Notes: generated by a model from the letters alone, not told the origin. Positions 7,876-17,498 are shown, counted from the first letter of the stretch. The stretch is DNA of 64,000 bases from JACIYW01 sp014359745 (GCA_050433985.1 JBNPWE010000015.1:1-64000), one strand, 5' to 3'. A program made the numbers and translations.

Positions 7876-8982
7876 TCAGCCGATCTTGCCGCGTGGGCCG
7901 TCGCCGACCTGGCCACGATGCAAAAGCAAATGGTCAAGCAGCACGCAGGCCATCATCGCCTCGCCCACCGGCACCGCGCGGATGCCCACGCAGGGGTCGT
8001 GGCGGCCCTTGGTGATGATCTCGGCCTCTTCGCCTTTGAGCGTGATCGTGCGGCGCGGGGTGAGGATCGACGACGTGGGCTTGACCGCAAAGCGCACGAC
8101 GATGTCCTGGCCCGTGGAAATGCCGCCCAGAATGCCGCCAGCGTGGTTCGAGGTGTAAACCGGGCCGTCCGGCCCCATGGTAATCTCATCGGCATTCTCG
8201 CGCCCGGTCAGTTCCGCTGCCGCCATGCCAGCGCCGATCTCCACGCCCTTGACGGCGTTGATCGACATCATCGCGGCGGCGAGATCTGAATCGAGCTTGC
8301 CATAGATCGGCGCCCCCAGCCCGGCGGGCGGGCCCGACGCCACCACCTCGATCACCGCGCCGACCGAATTGTGATCCTCGCCGCGCAGGAAATCGAGGTA
8401 GTCGCGCCATTCGGCGACAGCCGTCGCATCAGGGCACCAGAAATCGTTTTGCGCGATCTGGGCCGCGTCGAACCGCGCGCGGTCGATGCGTTTCGCGCCC
8501 ATCTGCACCATGTAGCCGGTGATGGTCAGCCGAGGGGCCAGCACCGCCAGCGCCGCGCGCGCCACGCCGCCCGCTGCCACCCGCGCCGCCGTTTCGCGCG
8601 CCGAGGAACGGCCGCCGCCACGCGGGTCGCGGATGCCGTATTTCTGCCAATAGGTGATATCGGCATGGCCGGGGCGGAATTTCTGCGCGATCTCGCCATA
8701 GTCCTTTGACCGCTGATCGGTGTTTTCGATCATCAACTGGATCGGGGTGCCGGTGGTCTGCCCCTCGTAAGTACCCGACAGGATGCGCACCGCATCGGGT
8801 TCGCGGCGCTGGGTGGTATAGCGGCTTTGACCGGGGCGGCGCTTGTCGAGCCAGACCTGCAGATCGGCTTCGCTCAGCGCGATGCCCGGCGGGCAGCCGT
8901 CAACGGTGGCCCCCAGCGCGGGCCCGTGGCTTTCGCCCCAGGTGGTGGTGCGGAACAGATGGCCAAAGCTGTTGATCGACAT
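7876..8982 (-). CDS. aroC: chorismate synthase
   Basis: Last step of the shikimate pathway, converting 5-enolpyruvylshikimate-3-phosphate to chorismate with reduced FMN. The 368 residues are the usual length. The N-terminal signature has GESHG at residues 16-20, and the second signature RPGHADITYWQKYG is near residue 105, followed by RGGGRSSARETAARVAAGG. The late HDPCVGIRAVPVGEAMMA completes the family pattern. The start at 8982 follows an AAAGGGAG site. It appears monocistronic, with the GAGTATTT repeat just past its stop codon. Confidence 0.97.
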   Translation of the reverse strand: MSINSFGHLFRTTTWGESHGPALGATVDGCPPGIALSEADLQVWLDKRRPGQSRYTTQRREPDAVRILSGTYEGQTTGTPIQLMIENTDQRSKDYGEIAQKFRPGHADITYWQKYGIRDPRGGGRSSARETAARVAAGGVARAALAVLAPRLTITGYMVQMGAKRIDRARFDAAQIAQNDFWCPDATAVAEWRDYLDFLRGEDHNSVGAVIEVVASGPPAGLGAPIYGKLDSDLAAAMMSINAVKGVEIGAGMAAAELTGRENADEITMGPDGPVYTSNHAGGILGGISTGQDIVVRFAVKPTSSILTPRRTITLKGEEAEIITKGRHDPCVGIRAVPVGEAMMACVLLDHLLLHRGQVGDGPRGKIG

Positions 8983-9243
8983 GCGCGCGCTCCCTTTGGG
9001 CCGGTTTAGCCGGTTCGGCGGCGGGGGGAAAGGCGGAGTGTGGGGGGAGGGGGGAAGTGGTTGGTTGCGAGGGTGGGCGGGGAGGTATGGTTTTGGCCGG
9101 GGCGGGGGAAGACGGCGGCCGATGGGAGTATCCTGTATTTTGTGCCCTGGCGTGGTAACCGTGTCAAATCCGCCCGTGATCGGCGCCCCGGTATTGGCCC
9201 CGCGCCTCGGCCCAAACCCCCGCCGCCGCCGGTCCCGCAGGGT
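8983..9243. other. intergenic region, G-rich tract and repeat
   Basis: No ORF of merit. It holds a long purine-rich/G-rich tract (about 9018-9112) and one copy of the ATTTTGTGCCC...TGGTAACC repeat at 9135-9160. The aroC promoter should lie just above 8983. Confidence 0.5.
9135..9160 (+). repeat. ATTTTGTGCCC...TGGTAACC repeat, copy 1
   Basis: This 26-bp segment matches 22 of 26 positions with the segment at 45603-45628. Both are intergenic. Confidence 0.5.
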
Positions 9244-10584
9244 TCAATGCACGATTTCCTCTTCGCGTACGAACATGTTGTCCCATGCGCGATCCAGCAG
9301 GTCAGGGGTCATCTGATAGGGAATGCCTTCGAATTCGCAGATGGCGATCATCTGGTCAATCAGGAACACCGGCTGATAATTGGCATAGATATTGTCGATG
9401 GTGGGGTATTTCTTGTGGATCAGGTGGATCAGCGTCGCCTCATCCAGCGGCATCTTTTTCTTGCGCGCCACCATGGCAAAGATTTTCAGGAACCCTTCCT
9501 GATCGGGCCCGTCGATCTTGATCTTGAAGAAGATCCGGCGCAGCGCCGCCTTGTCGAATATCTTGTTGGGATGGAAGTTGGTCGAAAAGATCACCAGCGT
9601 GTCGAAAGGCACGGTGAATTTCTCGCCCGATTGCAGGGAAAGGATGTCCCTGGATTCCTCCAGCGGCACGATCCAGCGGTTGATCAGCGCCTGCGGCGGT
9701 TCGGACTGGCGACCAAGGTCATCAACGATGAAGATGCCGCCCGTGGATTTCATCTGCAACGGCGCCTGATAGGTGCGCGCCGTGGGATTATAGGTCAGGT
9801 CGAGCATCGACAGCGTCAATTCGCCGCCGGTGATCACCGATGGCCGCTGGCACAGCACATAGCGGTTGTCGAACCGGTTCGAGGTGCGGCGCAGCGATTT
9901 GGGGTCGTCAACGTTGGATTCCGCGGCCGAATGCACGATCGGGTCATAGACGGTAATCACCTGCCCGGAATACTCAATCGCGCGCGGCACATAGATCTTG
10001 TCGCCCAACGCATCGCGGATGCCGTTCGAGATCGACGATTTCCCGTTGCCCGGCGGCCCGTACATCAGGATCGATCGCCCCGAGGTGACGGCCGGACCAA
10101 GATGATCAAGAAGGGTGGGCGGCAGGATCAGATGGCCCATGGACCGGGTCAGATCCTCGCGCGTCAATTGGATGTTGCGGATCGACTGGCGCTGGATCTG
10201 TTCGCGGTATTTTTCCAGGGGGATCGGCATCGCCCCGTAATATTCCGATTGCGACAGCGCGTCGAGCGCCCGCGCCTTGCCCGCATCGGCCAGTTGATAG
10301 CCCATTTCGCCGCCCGAATTGGCGTGCAGCGTGCCGGTGGCCTCAACCAGGCGCTGCCCGCGCGCAAGGTCGATCAATTCCTGAACAACAGGCACCGGCA
10401 GGCAGATCACGCGCGCAAGATCCGATACCAGGTCAAGGTTCATCCGGAACATGGTTTTCAGCAGGATATCGCGCATCATCACCATCGACAGCCCGGTTTC
10501 GGCCAGGCTGCGTGGCGGGGGCGGTGCCAGAACGCCAGAACCTTGCGGGGAAGACGGCAGGGCGCTTGCGGTTTGCATGTTCAT
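9244..10584 (-). CDS. AAA-type ATPase at the end of the Tad pilus locus
   Basis: A 446-residue cytoplasmic ATPase. Walker A is GPPGNGKS at residues 176-183 and Walker B is GGIFIVDDLG at about 281-290; an arginine-rich segment ALRRIFFKIKI follows. The N-terminal 150 residues look like a winged-helix-like module. It lies downstream of cpaA on the same strand (98 bp gap), so it is probably transcribed with the pilus genes. Similar ATPases occur beside Tad genes in related bacteria, but the role in pilus assembly is not defined. The start at 10584 follows a GGGAA site. Confidence 0.8.
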   Translation of the reverse strand: MNMQTASALPSSPQGSGVLAPPPPRSLAETGLSMVMMRDILLKTMFRMNLDLVSDLARVICLPVPVVQELIDLARGQRLVEATGTLHANSGGEMGYQLADAGKARALDALSQSEYYGAMPIPLEKYREQIQRQSIRNIQLTREDLTRSMGHLILPPTLLDHLGPAVTSGRSILMYGPPGNGKSSISNGIRDALGDKIYVPRAIEYSGQVITVYDPIVHSAAESNVDDPKSLRRTSNRFDNRYVLCQRPSVITGGELTLSMLDLTYNPTARTYQAPLQMKSTGGIFIVDDLGRQSEPPQALINRWIVPLEESRDILSLQSGEKFTVPFDTLVIFSTNFHPNKIFDKAALRRIFFKIKIDGPDQEGFLKIFAMVARKKKMPLDEATLIHLIHKKYPTIDNIYANYQPVFLIDQMIAICEFEGIPYQMTPDLLDRAWDNMFVREEEIVH

Positions 10585-10683
10585 CGGGTTCCCTTTTGGC
10601 GAGTTTACCGGCGCACATGGTGCCCGGTCCGGCCCAGACGATCACGCGGGGATGGCAATTTCAGGGCAGCCACGGGGCAGCAT

Positions 10684-11184
10684 TCAGATGCCGCGCGCCG
10701 CCGCCATCGCCAGATAAAGGATCAGTGCGGTTCCCAGGGCCAGCCCCATCGGGAAATCCTTTTTGCGTTCCCAGCTTTCCCAATCGGGCGCGGCACGGCG
10801 CACGGCGGGCAGGCGCCGCGCCGCGCGATGGGTCACAAAGGCGCCGATCATGGTCGCGGCCAGCAGAAACAGGAATTCCTGCAGGTCACCCAGGGCGATG
10901 AAAGGCGCCATCGCGGCGGAAAACTTGGCATCCCCCGCGCCGATCAGCCGTGCGGTGCTTAGCCCGAATCCGATCACCAGAACCACAATCAGATGCACCC
11001 AACGCCACAGCCAATCGCCCAGCGGCAGAACCAGCGGCCCGATGATGAGAAACACCCCGATCAGCGCCAGCACCGACAGGTTGGGGATACGCATGAATTT
11101 CATGTCGCTCCAGGCCACCCAAAGCGAGATCGCCGCGACCGGTGGCAAGAGGAGCAGCGCGGCAATAGGATCCATGTGCACCAT
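10684..11184 (-). CDS. cpaA: A24 prepilin peptidase (CpaA/TadV)
   Basis: Inner-membrane aspartic protease that cleaves, and in some homologues methylates, Flp-type prepilins before assembly. The 166 residues form about five hydrophobic helices. The two catalytic aspartates are visible: D27 ahead of RIPN (32-35), and D85 in GAGDAK. It is a short CpaA-type peptidase without the N-terminal methylase domain of PilD. The start codon directly abuts the stop of the upstream TPR lipoprotein, indicating translational coupling. A second ATG three codons in is possible. Confidence 0.93.
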   Translation of the reverse strand: MVHMDPIAALLLLPPVAAISLWVAWSDMKFMRIPNLSVLALIGVFLIIGPLVLPLGDWLWRWVHLIVVLVIGFGLSTARLIGAGDAKFSAAMAPFIALGDLQEFLFLLAATMIGAFVTHRAARRLPAVRRAAPDWESWERKKDFPMGLALGTALILYLAMAAARGI

Positions 11185-12042
11185 CTAGTTTGTCGCGACC
11201 GCCTCAAGGGTGCGCAGCGATCTTTCCGCCGCCTCGAAATACTGGGGGCTGGTATCGATCGCGTCTTGCAAAAGACCCTTGCCGATCGCCACATCGCCCT
11301 GTTTGATCGCCGAAAGCGCCAGGGTGTACAGCAGTTGCGCGCGTTCGGGTTGGGTCATCTCGATCACCGGCAGATCGTATTTGCGTTGCGCTGCGCGGGC
11401 GAGGGTCAGGTTGTTCTTGGCGGTGAACAGGCCGGAATCGTATTGAAGCGCCTCGATGAACAGCCGTTCGGACCCGCGCGCATCGCCGCGTGTCAGCTTG
11501 GAATACCCCCAGTTGTTCAGCACACTGGCGGGGCGCGTTGTCATGCCAACGGCGGTTTCATAGAAACTGTCGGCCTTTTTCCACTGTTTCTTGCTGTCGG
11601 CGACCATCGCTTCCAGCCGATAGCGCTGAAAGGTTTCATGGGTGGGCGGCACGGAATTCAGCACCGATGCGGCCCGATCCCATTGGTTGGCGCGGATCAG
11701 CGCGTCGGCGAAATTAACCCGGTCATCATTGGTGGCGCCCGCATCGGCAAGGATGGTTTCCCAGACGCCGATTGCCTCGACCGGGCGTTTGGCGCGGATC
11801 AGCGATTGCGCCAGACCGCGTTGCAGATCCATCCGCTCGGGGTGGTCGCCAGTCGCGCGGCGGAAATAGTTCACCGCCTCGTTCGGGTCGGCGACGGTCA
11901 GCATGATGTCGTTCAGGTTGCTTTCATCGATCACGTTCACGCTGGCAAGCGCGCGTGCCGCCTCTGCCCCCTTGTCCTGGGCGCAGCCAGACAAGACGAC
12001 GGCGCCGCAAAGGCACAGAAGAATCCCCAAAGGTTGGTGCAT
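11185..12042 (-). CDS. TPR lipoprotein of the Tad locus
   Basis: A 285-residue secreted lipoprotein: signal peptide with lipobox LSGC around residue 20, followed by tetratricopeptide-like helical repeats (for example PVEAIGVWETILADAGATND, and VLNNWGYSKLTRGDARGSER). Predicted outer-membrane or periplasmic scaffold for pilus assembly, by analogy with TadD. The longer open frame upstream has no signal sequence, so the start at 12042, which follows AGGGG, is chosen. It sits between the second TPR lipoprotein and cpaA in one operon. Confidence 0.87.
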   Translation of the reverse strand: MHQPLGILLCLCGAVVLSGCAQDKGAEAARALASVNVIDESNLNDIMLTVADPNEAVNYFRRATGDHPERMDLQRGLAQSLIRAKRPVEAIGVWETILADAGATNDDRVNFADALIRANQWDRAASVLNSVPPTHETFQRYRLEAMVADSKKQWKKADSFYETAVGMTTRPASVLNNWGYSKLTRGDARGSERLFIEALQYDSGLFTAKNNLTLARAAQRKYDLPVIEMTQPERAQLLYTLALSAIKQGDVAIGKGLLQDAIDTSPQYFEAAERSLRTLEAVATN

Positions 12043-12064
12043 GTCAGCCCCTACTGCTCGATCC

Positions 12065-12637
12065 TCAGGGTGTGGAGAGCAGAAGATATCGCCCGTTGCC
12101 CCGCCGCACCAACGAAAGTTTGTTATTGTTGGGATCAACATAGCCGGCATTTTCAAATTTTGCGAGCGAGACGCGCAAATTTTCGCGAATCTGGGCGGAT
12201 TGGCCACTATCCAGCGCAAAAGCGGCCCGGAACACCCGGCTTGCCTCTCCGTAATTGCCGCGTTCCATCAGCACCACGCCAAGATTGTTGAGCGCGGGCA
12301 CGAAATTCGGATCGCGTTCCAGCGCGCGGTGCAGATAAAGTTCGGCCTGGCCAAGACGCCCCAGCCGCAGATTGGCAGAGCCGATGGCCGACAGAACGTC
12401 AACCGTGGCGCCATCCTGACCGGCGGCGCGGGTATAGGCGCGCAGGGCCAGTTGATATTCGCCCGCGGCCATCAGCCGGTGCCCAACCTCCAGCCCGTCT
12501 ACCGCCACTTCCGGCCCGTCGATTCCGGACGGCAGCGGCGGCCCCTGGTTCAGCGGTTCAAGCCGGTCGCCCGACGAACAGGCCCCGACAAGGGCAATCG
12601 CGGCCAGAAGGGAGTGCAGACGGGCGGTCAGGGGCAC
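12065..12637 (-). CDS. tadD: TadD-like TPR lipoprotein
   Basis: A 190-residue protein starting with GTG at 12637 (GGGAA site). Its signal peptide ends in LVGAC, a lipobox, with the cysteine at about residue 20. TPR units follow (LALRAYTRAAGQDGATVDVL, then AELYLHRALERDPNFVPALN). TadD proteins are lipoproteins needed for Flp pilus assembly. The small size and position right after tadC fit this assignment. The neighbour just downstream is a second, longer TPR lipoprotein, so the two may form a pair. Confidence 0.87.
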   Translation of the reverse strand: MPLTARLHSLLAAIALVGACSSGDRLEPLNQGPPLPSGIDGPEVAVDGLEVGHRLMAAGEYQLALRAYTRAAGQDGATVDVLSAIGSANLRLGRLGQAELYLHRALERDPNFVPALNNLGVVLMERGNYGEASRVFRAAFALDSGQSAQIRENLRVSLAKFENAGYVDPNNNKLSLVRRGNGRYLLLSTP

Positions 12638-12663
12638 AGGGTTTCCCGGTCATGCGGCCGCCG

Positions 12664-13659
12664 TCACTTGTTCATCATCGCAAAGGTCTGGACGATGGAG
12701 TGGATGGACGGACCGATAAGGATGATCATCAGCGGCGGAACGGTAAACATCATTGTGCCAAGTGTCAGCTTGGTCGGCAAGACGTTTGCCTTTTCTTCGG
12801 CGCGCATCACCCGCTTGTCGCGCATCTCGGCGGCATAGACCCGCAGCGCGTCGGCGATCGAGGTGCCAAAGGTCGCCGATTGCACCAGCACCGTCACGAA
12901 AGACGACACATCCGGCACCCCGGCCCGTTCCGACATATCCTTGAGGACCGAGACGCGATCCTTGCCCGCCTTCACCTCCTGGCCGACAATCTCGAATTCG
13001 TCGGCAAGCGCGGGATAGCCCGCGCGTATCTCGCGCGATACCCGCAGGATCGACTGATCCAGCGATTGCCCCGCTTCCACACAGACCAGCATCAGGTCAA
13101 GCGAGTCGGGAAACCCCTCGATGATCTGGGTCTGCCGGGTCTGGATGCGGCGTTCAACCCAGTATTTGGGCAGATAATACCCGATGCCGCCGGGCAGGAT
13201 GATGGCAAGGATGAAGGCGCGCGTGCTCAGTTCGCCGGTTGCCGACGATATCAGCGCATAAGCCAGACCAAGGGTCATCAGCCCCATGCCGATCACGAAT
13301 TGCGCGGCGTTCATCGTGCGCACGGCGGTTTTCGAACGGTAGCCCGCGCGCATCATCTTGAGGCGCGCCGCGCTCATCTCTGCGGCATCCTGGGGTTCGA
13401 GGAAGTTCGCGAACTTGTTCAGCTTCTGGCCCATATCCTCGGCGCGCAGCGATTGCCGGGACGTGGGATCGGCAGTGGCCGACCTTGTGTCGCGCGCCAC
13501 GGTTTTCTGGAATTTGGCCATCGGATCGACGCGCTTCTGGCCCATCATGACGAAGGCGACAAGAACCAGCAAAATTCCAAGCCCGCCAACGGCATAGACC
13601 GGCCCCATGATGCCGAATCTTTCCGCCAGCCCGCTGGTTAGCGCTTCCAGTATGTTCAT
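12664..13659 (-). CDS. tadC: Tad pilus inner-membrane platform protein TadC
   Basis: A 331-residue polytopic protein of the type II secretion F family. It has a hydrophobic segment near residues 18-40, a cytoplasmic T2SSF domain (GFPDSLDLMLVCVEAGQSLD, around residue 195) and C-terminal hydrophobic helices (GTMMFTVPPLMIILIGPS). With TadB it forms the membrane platform driven by the CpaF ATPase. The start lies 3 bp after the tadB stop, so expression is coupled. Confidence 0.92.
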   Translation of the reverse strand: MNILEALTSGLAERFGIMGPVYAVGGLGILLVLVAFVMMGQKRVDPMAKFQKTVARDTRSATADPTSRQSLRAEDMGQKLNKFANFLEPQDAAEMSAARLKMMRAGYRSKTAVRTMNAAQFVIGMGLMTLGLAYALISSATGELSTRAFILAIILPGGIGYYLPKYWVERRIQTRQTQIIEGFPDSLDLMLVCVEAGQSLDQSILRVSREIRAGYPALADEFEIVGQEVKAGKDRVSVLKDMSERAGVPDVSSFVTVLVQSATFGTSIADALRVYAAEMRDKRVMRAEEKANVLPTKLTLGTMMFTVPPLMIILIGPSIHSIVQTFAMMNK

Positions 13660-13662
13660 CGT

Positions 13663-14631
13663 TCAGACCTTGATGTTGACCATGATCCGCATGTAGATCA
13701 CGTTGACCAGAAGAAAGACGCCCACCGCAAGGGCGGCGGGGATGAAGGCGCCGGTGTTTTTCACCTCGTCGTAATAATCGGGCTTGAGAAGCTGGATCAT
13801 GATCATCGCCCCGATCGGAAACGCCGACAGGAACATGCCCGACCATTTCGCCTCGGCGGTGATGGCGCGCACCCGGCGGAACAGTTTGAACCGCGCGCGG
13901 ATCACCTTTGACAGGCCCTCAAGGATCTCGGCCAGGTTGCCGCCCGATTGCTGCTGAATGGTGACGGCCACGGCCAGAAAGCGCAAATCCTGCATATCCA
14001 CCCGTTCGGCCAGCGCTTTCAGAGATTCCGAAATCTCGCGCCCATAGGCCGCCTCGTCAGCGATCATGCCGAATTCGGTTCCCAGGGGATCGGGCACTTC
14101 CTTGGCCACGATGCTGACCGCCGATGCGAACGGGTGCCCGACGCGCAGGCTGCGCACCATCAGTTCCACCGCTTCGGGCAATTGTTCCTCGATCATCGAA
14201 AGGCGCTTCTTGGCCTTCTTGTTGACCCAGGCATAAACCGCGCCAATGCCCATCGCCAAGGCCACCACGATGCGCACCGGCGTTTCCGCCGAGGTGCCGA
14301 TGGTCAGGCCCACATAGGCGATGCCTGCCAACAGCCCCATGATCCCCACCAGCGCCTTTGGGGAAAAGGCGATATTGGCCTTTTGCGCTTTTTTGGCAAG
14401 GATCGAGTAAAGCGGGATGCCCTGCGACCTCATGTGCTGGCTCATCTCCTTGCGGAGTTGTTCCAGAACCTCTTCGCGCTTGCCGCCCTTTTCAAGCAGA
14501 TCAAGGCGGCGGTTCACCTTGCTGTTCAGGCTGATCGATTTGCCGAAGACGGTAAGATATATCCCCTCGACCAGCAGCAGGACGCCGATAAAGATAGAGA
14601 TATAGACGAGGGGGGCGGCGCTGAATTCCAT
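13663..14631 (-). CDS. tadB: Tad pilus inner-membrane platform protein TadB
   Basis: A 322-residue polytopic protein. The N-terminal transmembrane segment is LVYISIFIGVLLLVEGIYL. The T2SSF domain has LPEAVELMVRSLRVGHPF (about residue 155) and the QSGGNLAEILEGLSKVIR motif (about 230), followed by C-terminal hydrophobic segments. It pairs with TadC as the assembly platform. The start at 14631 follows AAGGA, 11 bp after the cpaF stop. Confidence 0.93.
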   Translation of the reverse strand: MEFSAAPLVYISIFIGVLLLVEGIYLTVFGKSISLNSKVNRRLDLLEKGGKREEVLEQLRKEMSQHMRSQGIPLYSILAKKAQKANIAFSPKALVGIMGLLAGIAYVGLTIGTSAETPVRIVVALAMGIGAVYAWVNKKAKKRLSMIEEQLPEAVELMVRSLRVGHPFASAVSIVAKEVPDPLGTEFGMIADEAAYGREISESLKALAERVDMQDLRFLAVAVTIQQQSGGNLAEILEGLSKVIRARFKLFRRVRAITAEAKWSGMFLSAFPIGAMIMIQLLKPDYYDEVKNTGAFIPAALAVGVFLLVNVIYMRIMVNIKV

Positions 14632-14642
14632 GTTGGCGGTCC

Positions 14643-16088
14643 TTACGGCAGGGGTTCGTAGATTTCGGCGGGCAGGTTATAGCCCCATTGCTTGAACCGG
14701 TCGGAATAGTAGGATCGAACCCCGGTCGCGTTGAAACGGCCGATGATCTTGCCGTTCGGTTCCAACCCAAGACGTTCGTAGCGAAAAACTTCCTGCATCG
14801 AGATCACGTCGCCTTCCATGCCGGTGATTTCGGTGATCGACACCATCCGGCGCGACCCGTCTTGCAGGCGGCTGGCCTGCACGACAAGGTTGACGGCGCT
14901 GGCGATCTGGGCGCGCACCGCCTTGATCGGCATCTCGATCCCGGCCATGGCGATCATGTTTTCCAGGCGGCTGACCGCGTCGCGGGCAGAGTTGGCGTGG
15001 ATCGTGGTCATCGATCCGTCGTGGCCGGTGTTCATGGCCTGCAACATGTCGATCACCTCTTCGCCGCGCGTCTCGCCAACGATGATCCGGTCGGGGCGCA
15101 TCCGCAGCGCGTTGCGCAGACAGTCGCGTTGCGTCACCGCGCCCTTGCCTTCAACGTTGGCCGGGCGGCTTTCCATCCGGCCCACATGCACCTGTTGCAG
15201 TTGCAATTCTGCCGTGTCCTCAATCGTCAGGATGCGTTCATGGTTGTCGATGAAGCTGGAGAGCGCGTTCAGCGTCGTGGTTTTCCCCGACCCCGTGCCG
15301 CCCGACACGATGATGTTCAGCCGACACGCCACGGCGGCCTGAAGATAGACGGCCATTTCCTCGGTGAAGGCGCCAAAGCGCACCAGATCGGGGATGCCCA
15401 GCTTTTCCTTCTTGAATTTCCGGATGGACACCAGCGATCCATCCACCGCAATCGGCGGCACCATCGCGTTGAAACGCGAGCCATCCGCAAGGCGGGCGTC
15501 GACATAGGGGTTGGATTCGTCCACGCGACGGCCCACCGCCGACACGATCTTGTCGATGATCCGCAGCAGGTGGCGTTCATCCTTGAAGGTGACGTTCGAC
15601 AGTTCCAGCTTGCCGTCGCGTTCGATAAAGACGCGGTGCGGGCCGTTCACCAGAATATCGTTGATCGTATCATCCTTGAGCAGCGGTTCCAGCGGGCCAA
15701 GGCCCATCACCTCGTCATAGAGATCCTGGTTCAGGCCGACCCGTTCTTCCTTGGTCAGCACCACGCTCATTTCCTGCATCGCCTCACCGCAGATCGCGGT
15801 GATTTCGGATTTGAGATCGGCCTCGGTCGCGTGTTCAAGGGCGGCAAGGTTCAGGTTGTCCAGCAGGCGCTTGTGCAGTTCCAGCTTGATTTCGGACAGC
15901 TTGTCGCGGCGCTTCTTTTCCTTGTCGGCGGCGACCGCCTCGGCGGTCGGTTTGGGCAAGGCGGCCGGGGTGCGATGCTTGATGGTGACGGGCGGTTTTG
16001 CCATTGGCCCGGAAAGACCCTGGGTCGCGGGCGCCAGCGCGGGCTTTGCTGCTGGGTCGGATTCGGATTTCTTGAACCTGGCGAACAT
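14643..16088 (-). CDS. cpaF: Tad pilus assembly/secretion ATPase CpaF (TadA)
   Basis: Hexameric type II/IV secretion ATPase powering pilus extension at the cytoplasmic face. The 481-residue product has a basic, proline-rich N-terminus, then GLGPLEPLLKDDTINDILVN. Walker A is GGTGSGKTT (about residue 265), followed by an Asp box (ERILTIEDTAELQLQ) and Walker B/His box region (RPDRIIVGETRGEEVIDML, then NTGHDGSMTTIHANS). All catalytic landmarks are present. It lies between cpaE and tadB with gaps of about 12 bp. Confidence 0.96.
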   Translation of the reverse strand: MFARFKKSESDPAAKPALAPATQGLSGPMAKPPVTIKHRTPAALPKPTAEAVAADKEKKRRDKLSEIKLELHKRLLDNLNLAALEHATEADLKSEITAICGEAMQEMSVVLTKEERVGLNQDLYDEVMGLGPLEPLLKDDTINDILVNGPHRVFIERDGKLELSNVTFKDERHLLRIIDKIVSAVGRRVDESNPYVDARLADGSRFNAMVPPIAVDGSLVSIRKFKKEKLGIPDLVRFGAFTEEMAVYLQAAVACRLNIIVSGGTGSGKTTTLNALSSFIDNHERILTIEDTAELQLQQVHVGRMESRPANVEGKGAVTQRDCLRNALRMRPDRIIVGETRGEEVIDMLQAMNTGHDGSMTTIHANSARDAVSRLENMIAMAGIEMPIKAVRAQIASAVNLVVQASRLQDGSRRMVSITEITGMEGDVISMQEVFRYERLGLEPNGKIIGRFNATGVRSYYSDRFKQWGYNLPAEIYEPLP

Positions 16089-16100
16089 GATCTTTACTTT

Positions 16101-17435
16101 CTACTTTCCGGCCTTTTGTGCGGCAGTTTGTTCCAGATCGCGCAGGGATTGCGCAAGCTTGCGGATTTCTTTGCGCAGCGGGTTCTTGGCCGCGAATTCC
16201 GCCATCGGTAGCCCGTGATCGTTGGATTGCGTAACCTGGCGTCCGCCATCCGCCAACAAAAGTTCTATCGTGATATCAAGGCTTTCCGCCAGACGTTTGA
16301 CCCGTGCCTTGCCGGAAAGATCGGTAAAGCGCGGCGCGCGGCTTAGCCCGAAACGCAGCTTTTCAACCGGCAGATCCTCGGCCTTGAGCGCCCGGATCAG
16401 CCGCAGCGCGTTTTGGGCTGATCGCATGTCCAGTTCAAGCAGCGCGAAATAGACATGCGAGGCGTTGAGCACGGTCTCAGTCCATTGCACCACCGTCTTG
16501 GGCATGTCGATCACGACATAATCAAAGTTTGAACGGGCCATTTCCAGGATGCGGTTGATGTCGTCGCTGGTCAGAATATCCAGTGGCAGCATCTCTGGCG
16601 GTGCGGTCAGCACATAAAGGCGCTCGTTGAAGGTGACAAGCGACTGAAGGAAGGCATCGCTGTCGGCCGCGGCGGTTTCGGTCAGCAGTTCATAGACCGC
16701 CTCGCGGCGCGGAAGATCCAGATAGGTCGCCACCGAACCCGTCTGAAAATCAAGATCCAGCAGGCACACGCGCGGCCCGTCCTTCTTTTCGATCGAGGCC
16801 AGTTCCCACGCCAGGTTCACCGCAAAGGTCGTCGCCCCAACCCCGCCAGCCAGCCCGTGAACCGGCAGGATCGTTGCGTCGCGGTCGCCGCTGGCCTGAA
16901 AACCTGGTGTTGCGACCTCGGGGTCGTCATCCTTGGGGGCGGGGGGCGCGGCCACGGCGGCGGGTTTGCGCAGCCGTTCGATGGTTTCGTGCAACGCGCC
17001 CTCGGGCAGGGGATAGGGCACAAAATCATCCGCGCCCAAGCGCAGCAATTGGTGCAGCGCGATCGGGCTTACCTCTTCGGCGATCAGGACAACGCGAATG
17101 TTGCGATCCTTGGCCGTCTGAATAAGGCGGGTTATCGTGGAAATATCCGAGACATCCTCGTCATCCACCGCAATGGCGATGAATTCCAGCGCCGAAGCCT
17201 CTGGCTGGGTCAGGAAAACCGTGGCGTCGTTGAATGTCAGATCGCCCCAGCTTTCGCCCAGTTCCGCTTCCATATCCTCGATCAAAAGATCGAAATTCTG
17301 AACATCGCGCGAAATGGTACACGCCCGGATCAGGGCCGGCTCGGGTTGTAATGCAGCTATACTCGTCATGGTCTCGCGTCCTTCCGTAATCGAGCGATGG
17401 TCGGTCGCGGTGGCCGTGGATATTTGATCGTTCAT
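16101..17435 (-). CDS. cpaE: CpaE/TadZ, MinD-like pilus localisation ATPase
   Basis: Directs the Tad machine to its cellular site. The 444-residue protein has an atypical receiver-like N-terminal domain (about 30-145), a linker and a ParA/MinD-like domain from about residue 175. Its P-loop GGVGATTFAVNLAWELA lacks the usual GKT lysine, an atypical P-loop. DFQTGS and YVVIDMPKTV are the other MinD-like motifs. Two starts are possible: 17435 (GGAGGG site) and 17369 (GGAAGGA site, MTSIAAL). The second is nearer to where the conserved domain starts. Confidence 0.9.
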   Translation of the reverse strand: MNDQISTATATDHRSITEGRETMTSIAALQPEPALIRACTISRDVQNFDLLIEDMEAELGESWGDLTFNDATVFLTQPEASALEFIAIAVDDEDVSDISTITRLIQTAKDRNIRVVLIAEEVSPIALHQLLRLGADDFVPYPLPEGALHETIERLRKPAAVAAPPAPKDDDPEVATPGFQASGDRDATILPVHGLAGGVGATTFAVNLAWELASIEKKDGPRVCLLDLDFQTGSVATYLDLPRREAVYELLTETAAADSDAFLQSLVTFNERLYVLTAPPEMLPLDILTSDDINRILEMARSNFDYVVIDMPKTVVQWTETVLNASHVYFALLELDMRSAQNALRLIRALKAEDLPVEKLRFGLSRAPRFTDLSGKARVKRLAESLDITIELLLADGGRQVTQSNDHGLPMAEFAAKNPLRKEIRKLAQSLRDLEQTAAQKAGK

Positions 17436-17498
17436 GGCTCACCCTCCGGCCTGTTGCGCACGATTCTGGGCGCGCACGCTGCTCGTATAGGGGGAAGG

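Noticed and set aside
9040..10962. 640-codon plus-strand ORF opposite the AAA ATPase and cpaA genes
   Set aside because: It is antisense of two well-supported genes, is rich in His/Arg/Gln/Gly as expected for antisense of GC-rich coding DNA, and has no recognisable domain.
14688..16211. 507-codon plus-strand ORF opposite cpaF
   Set aside because: Antisense of a gene with all secretion-ATPase motifs; no motif of its own.
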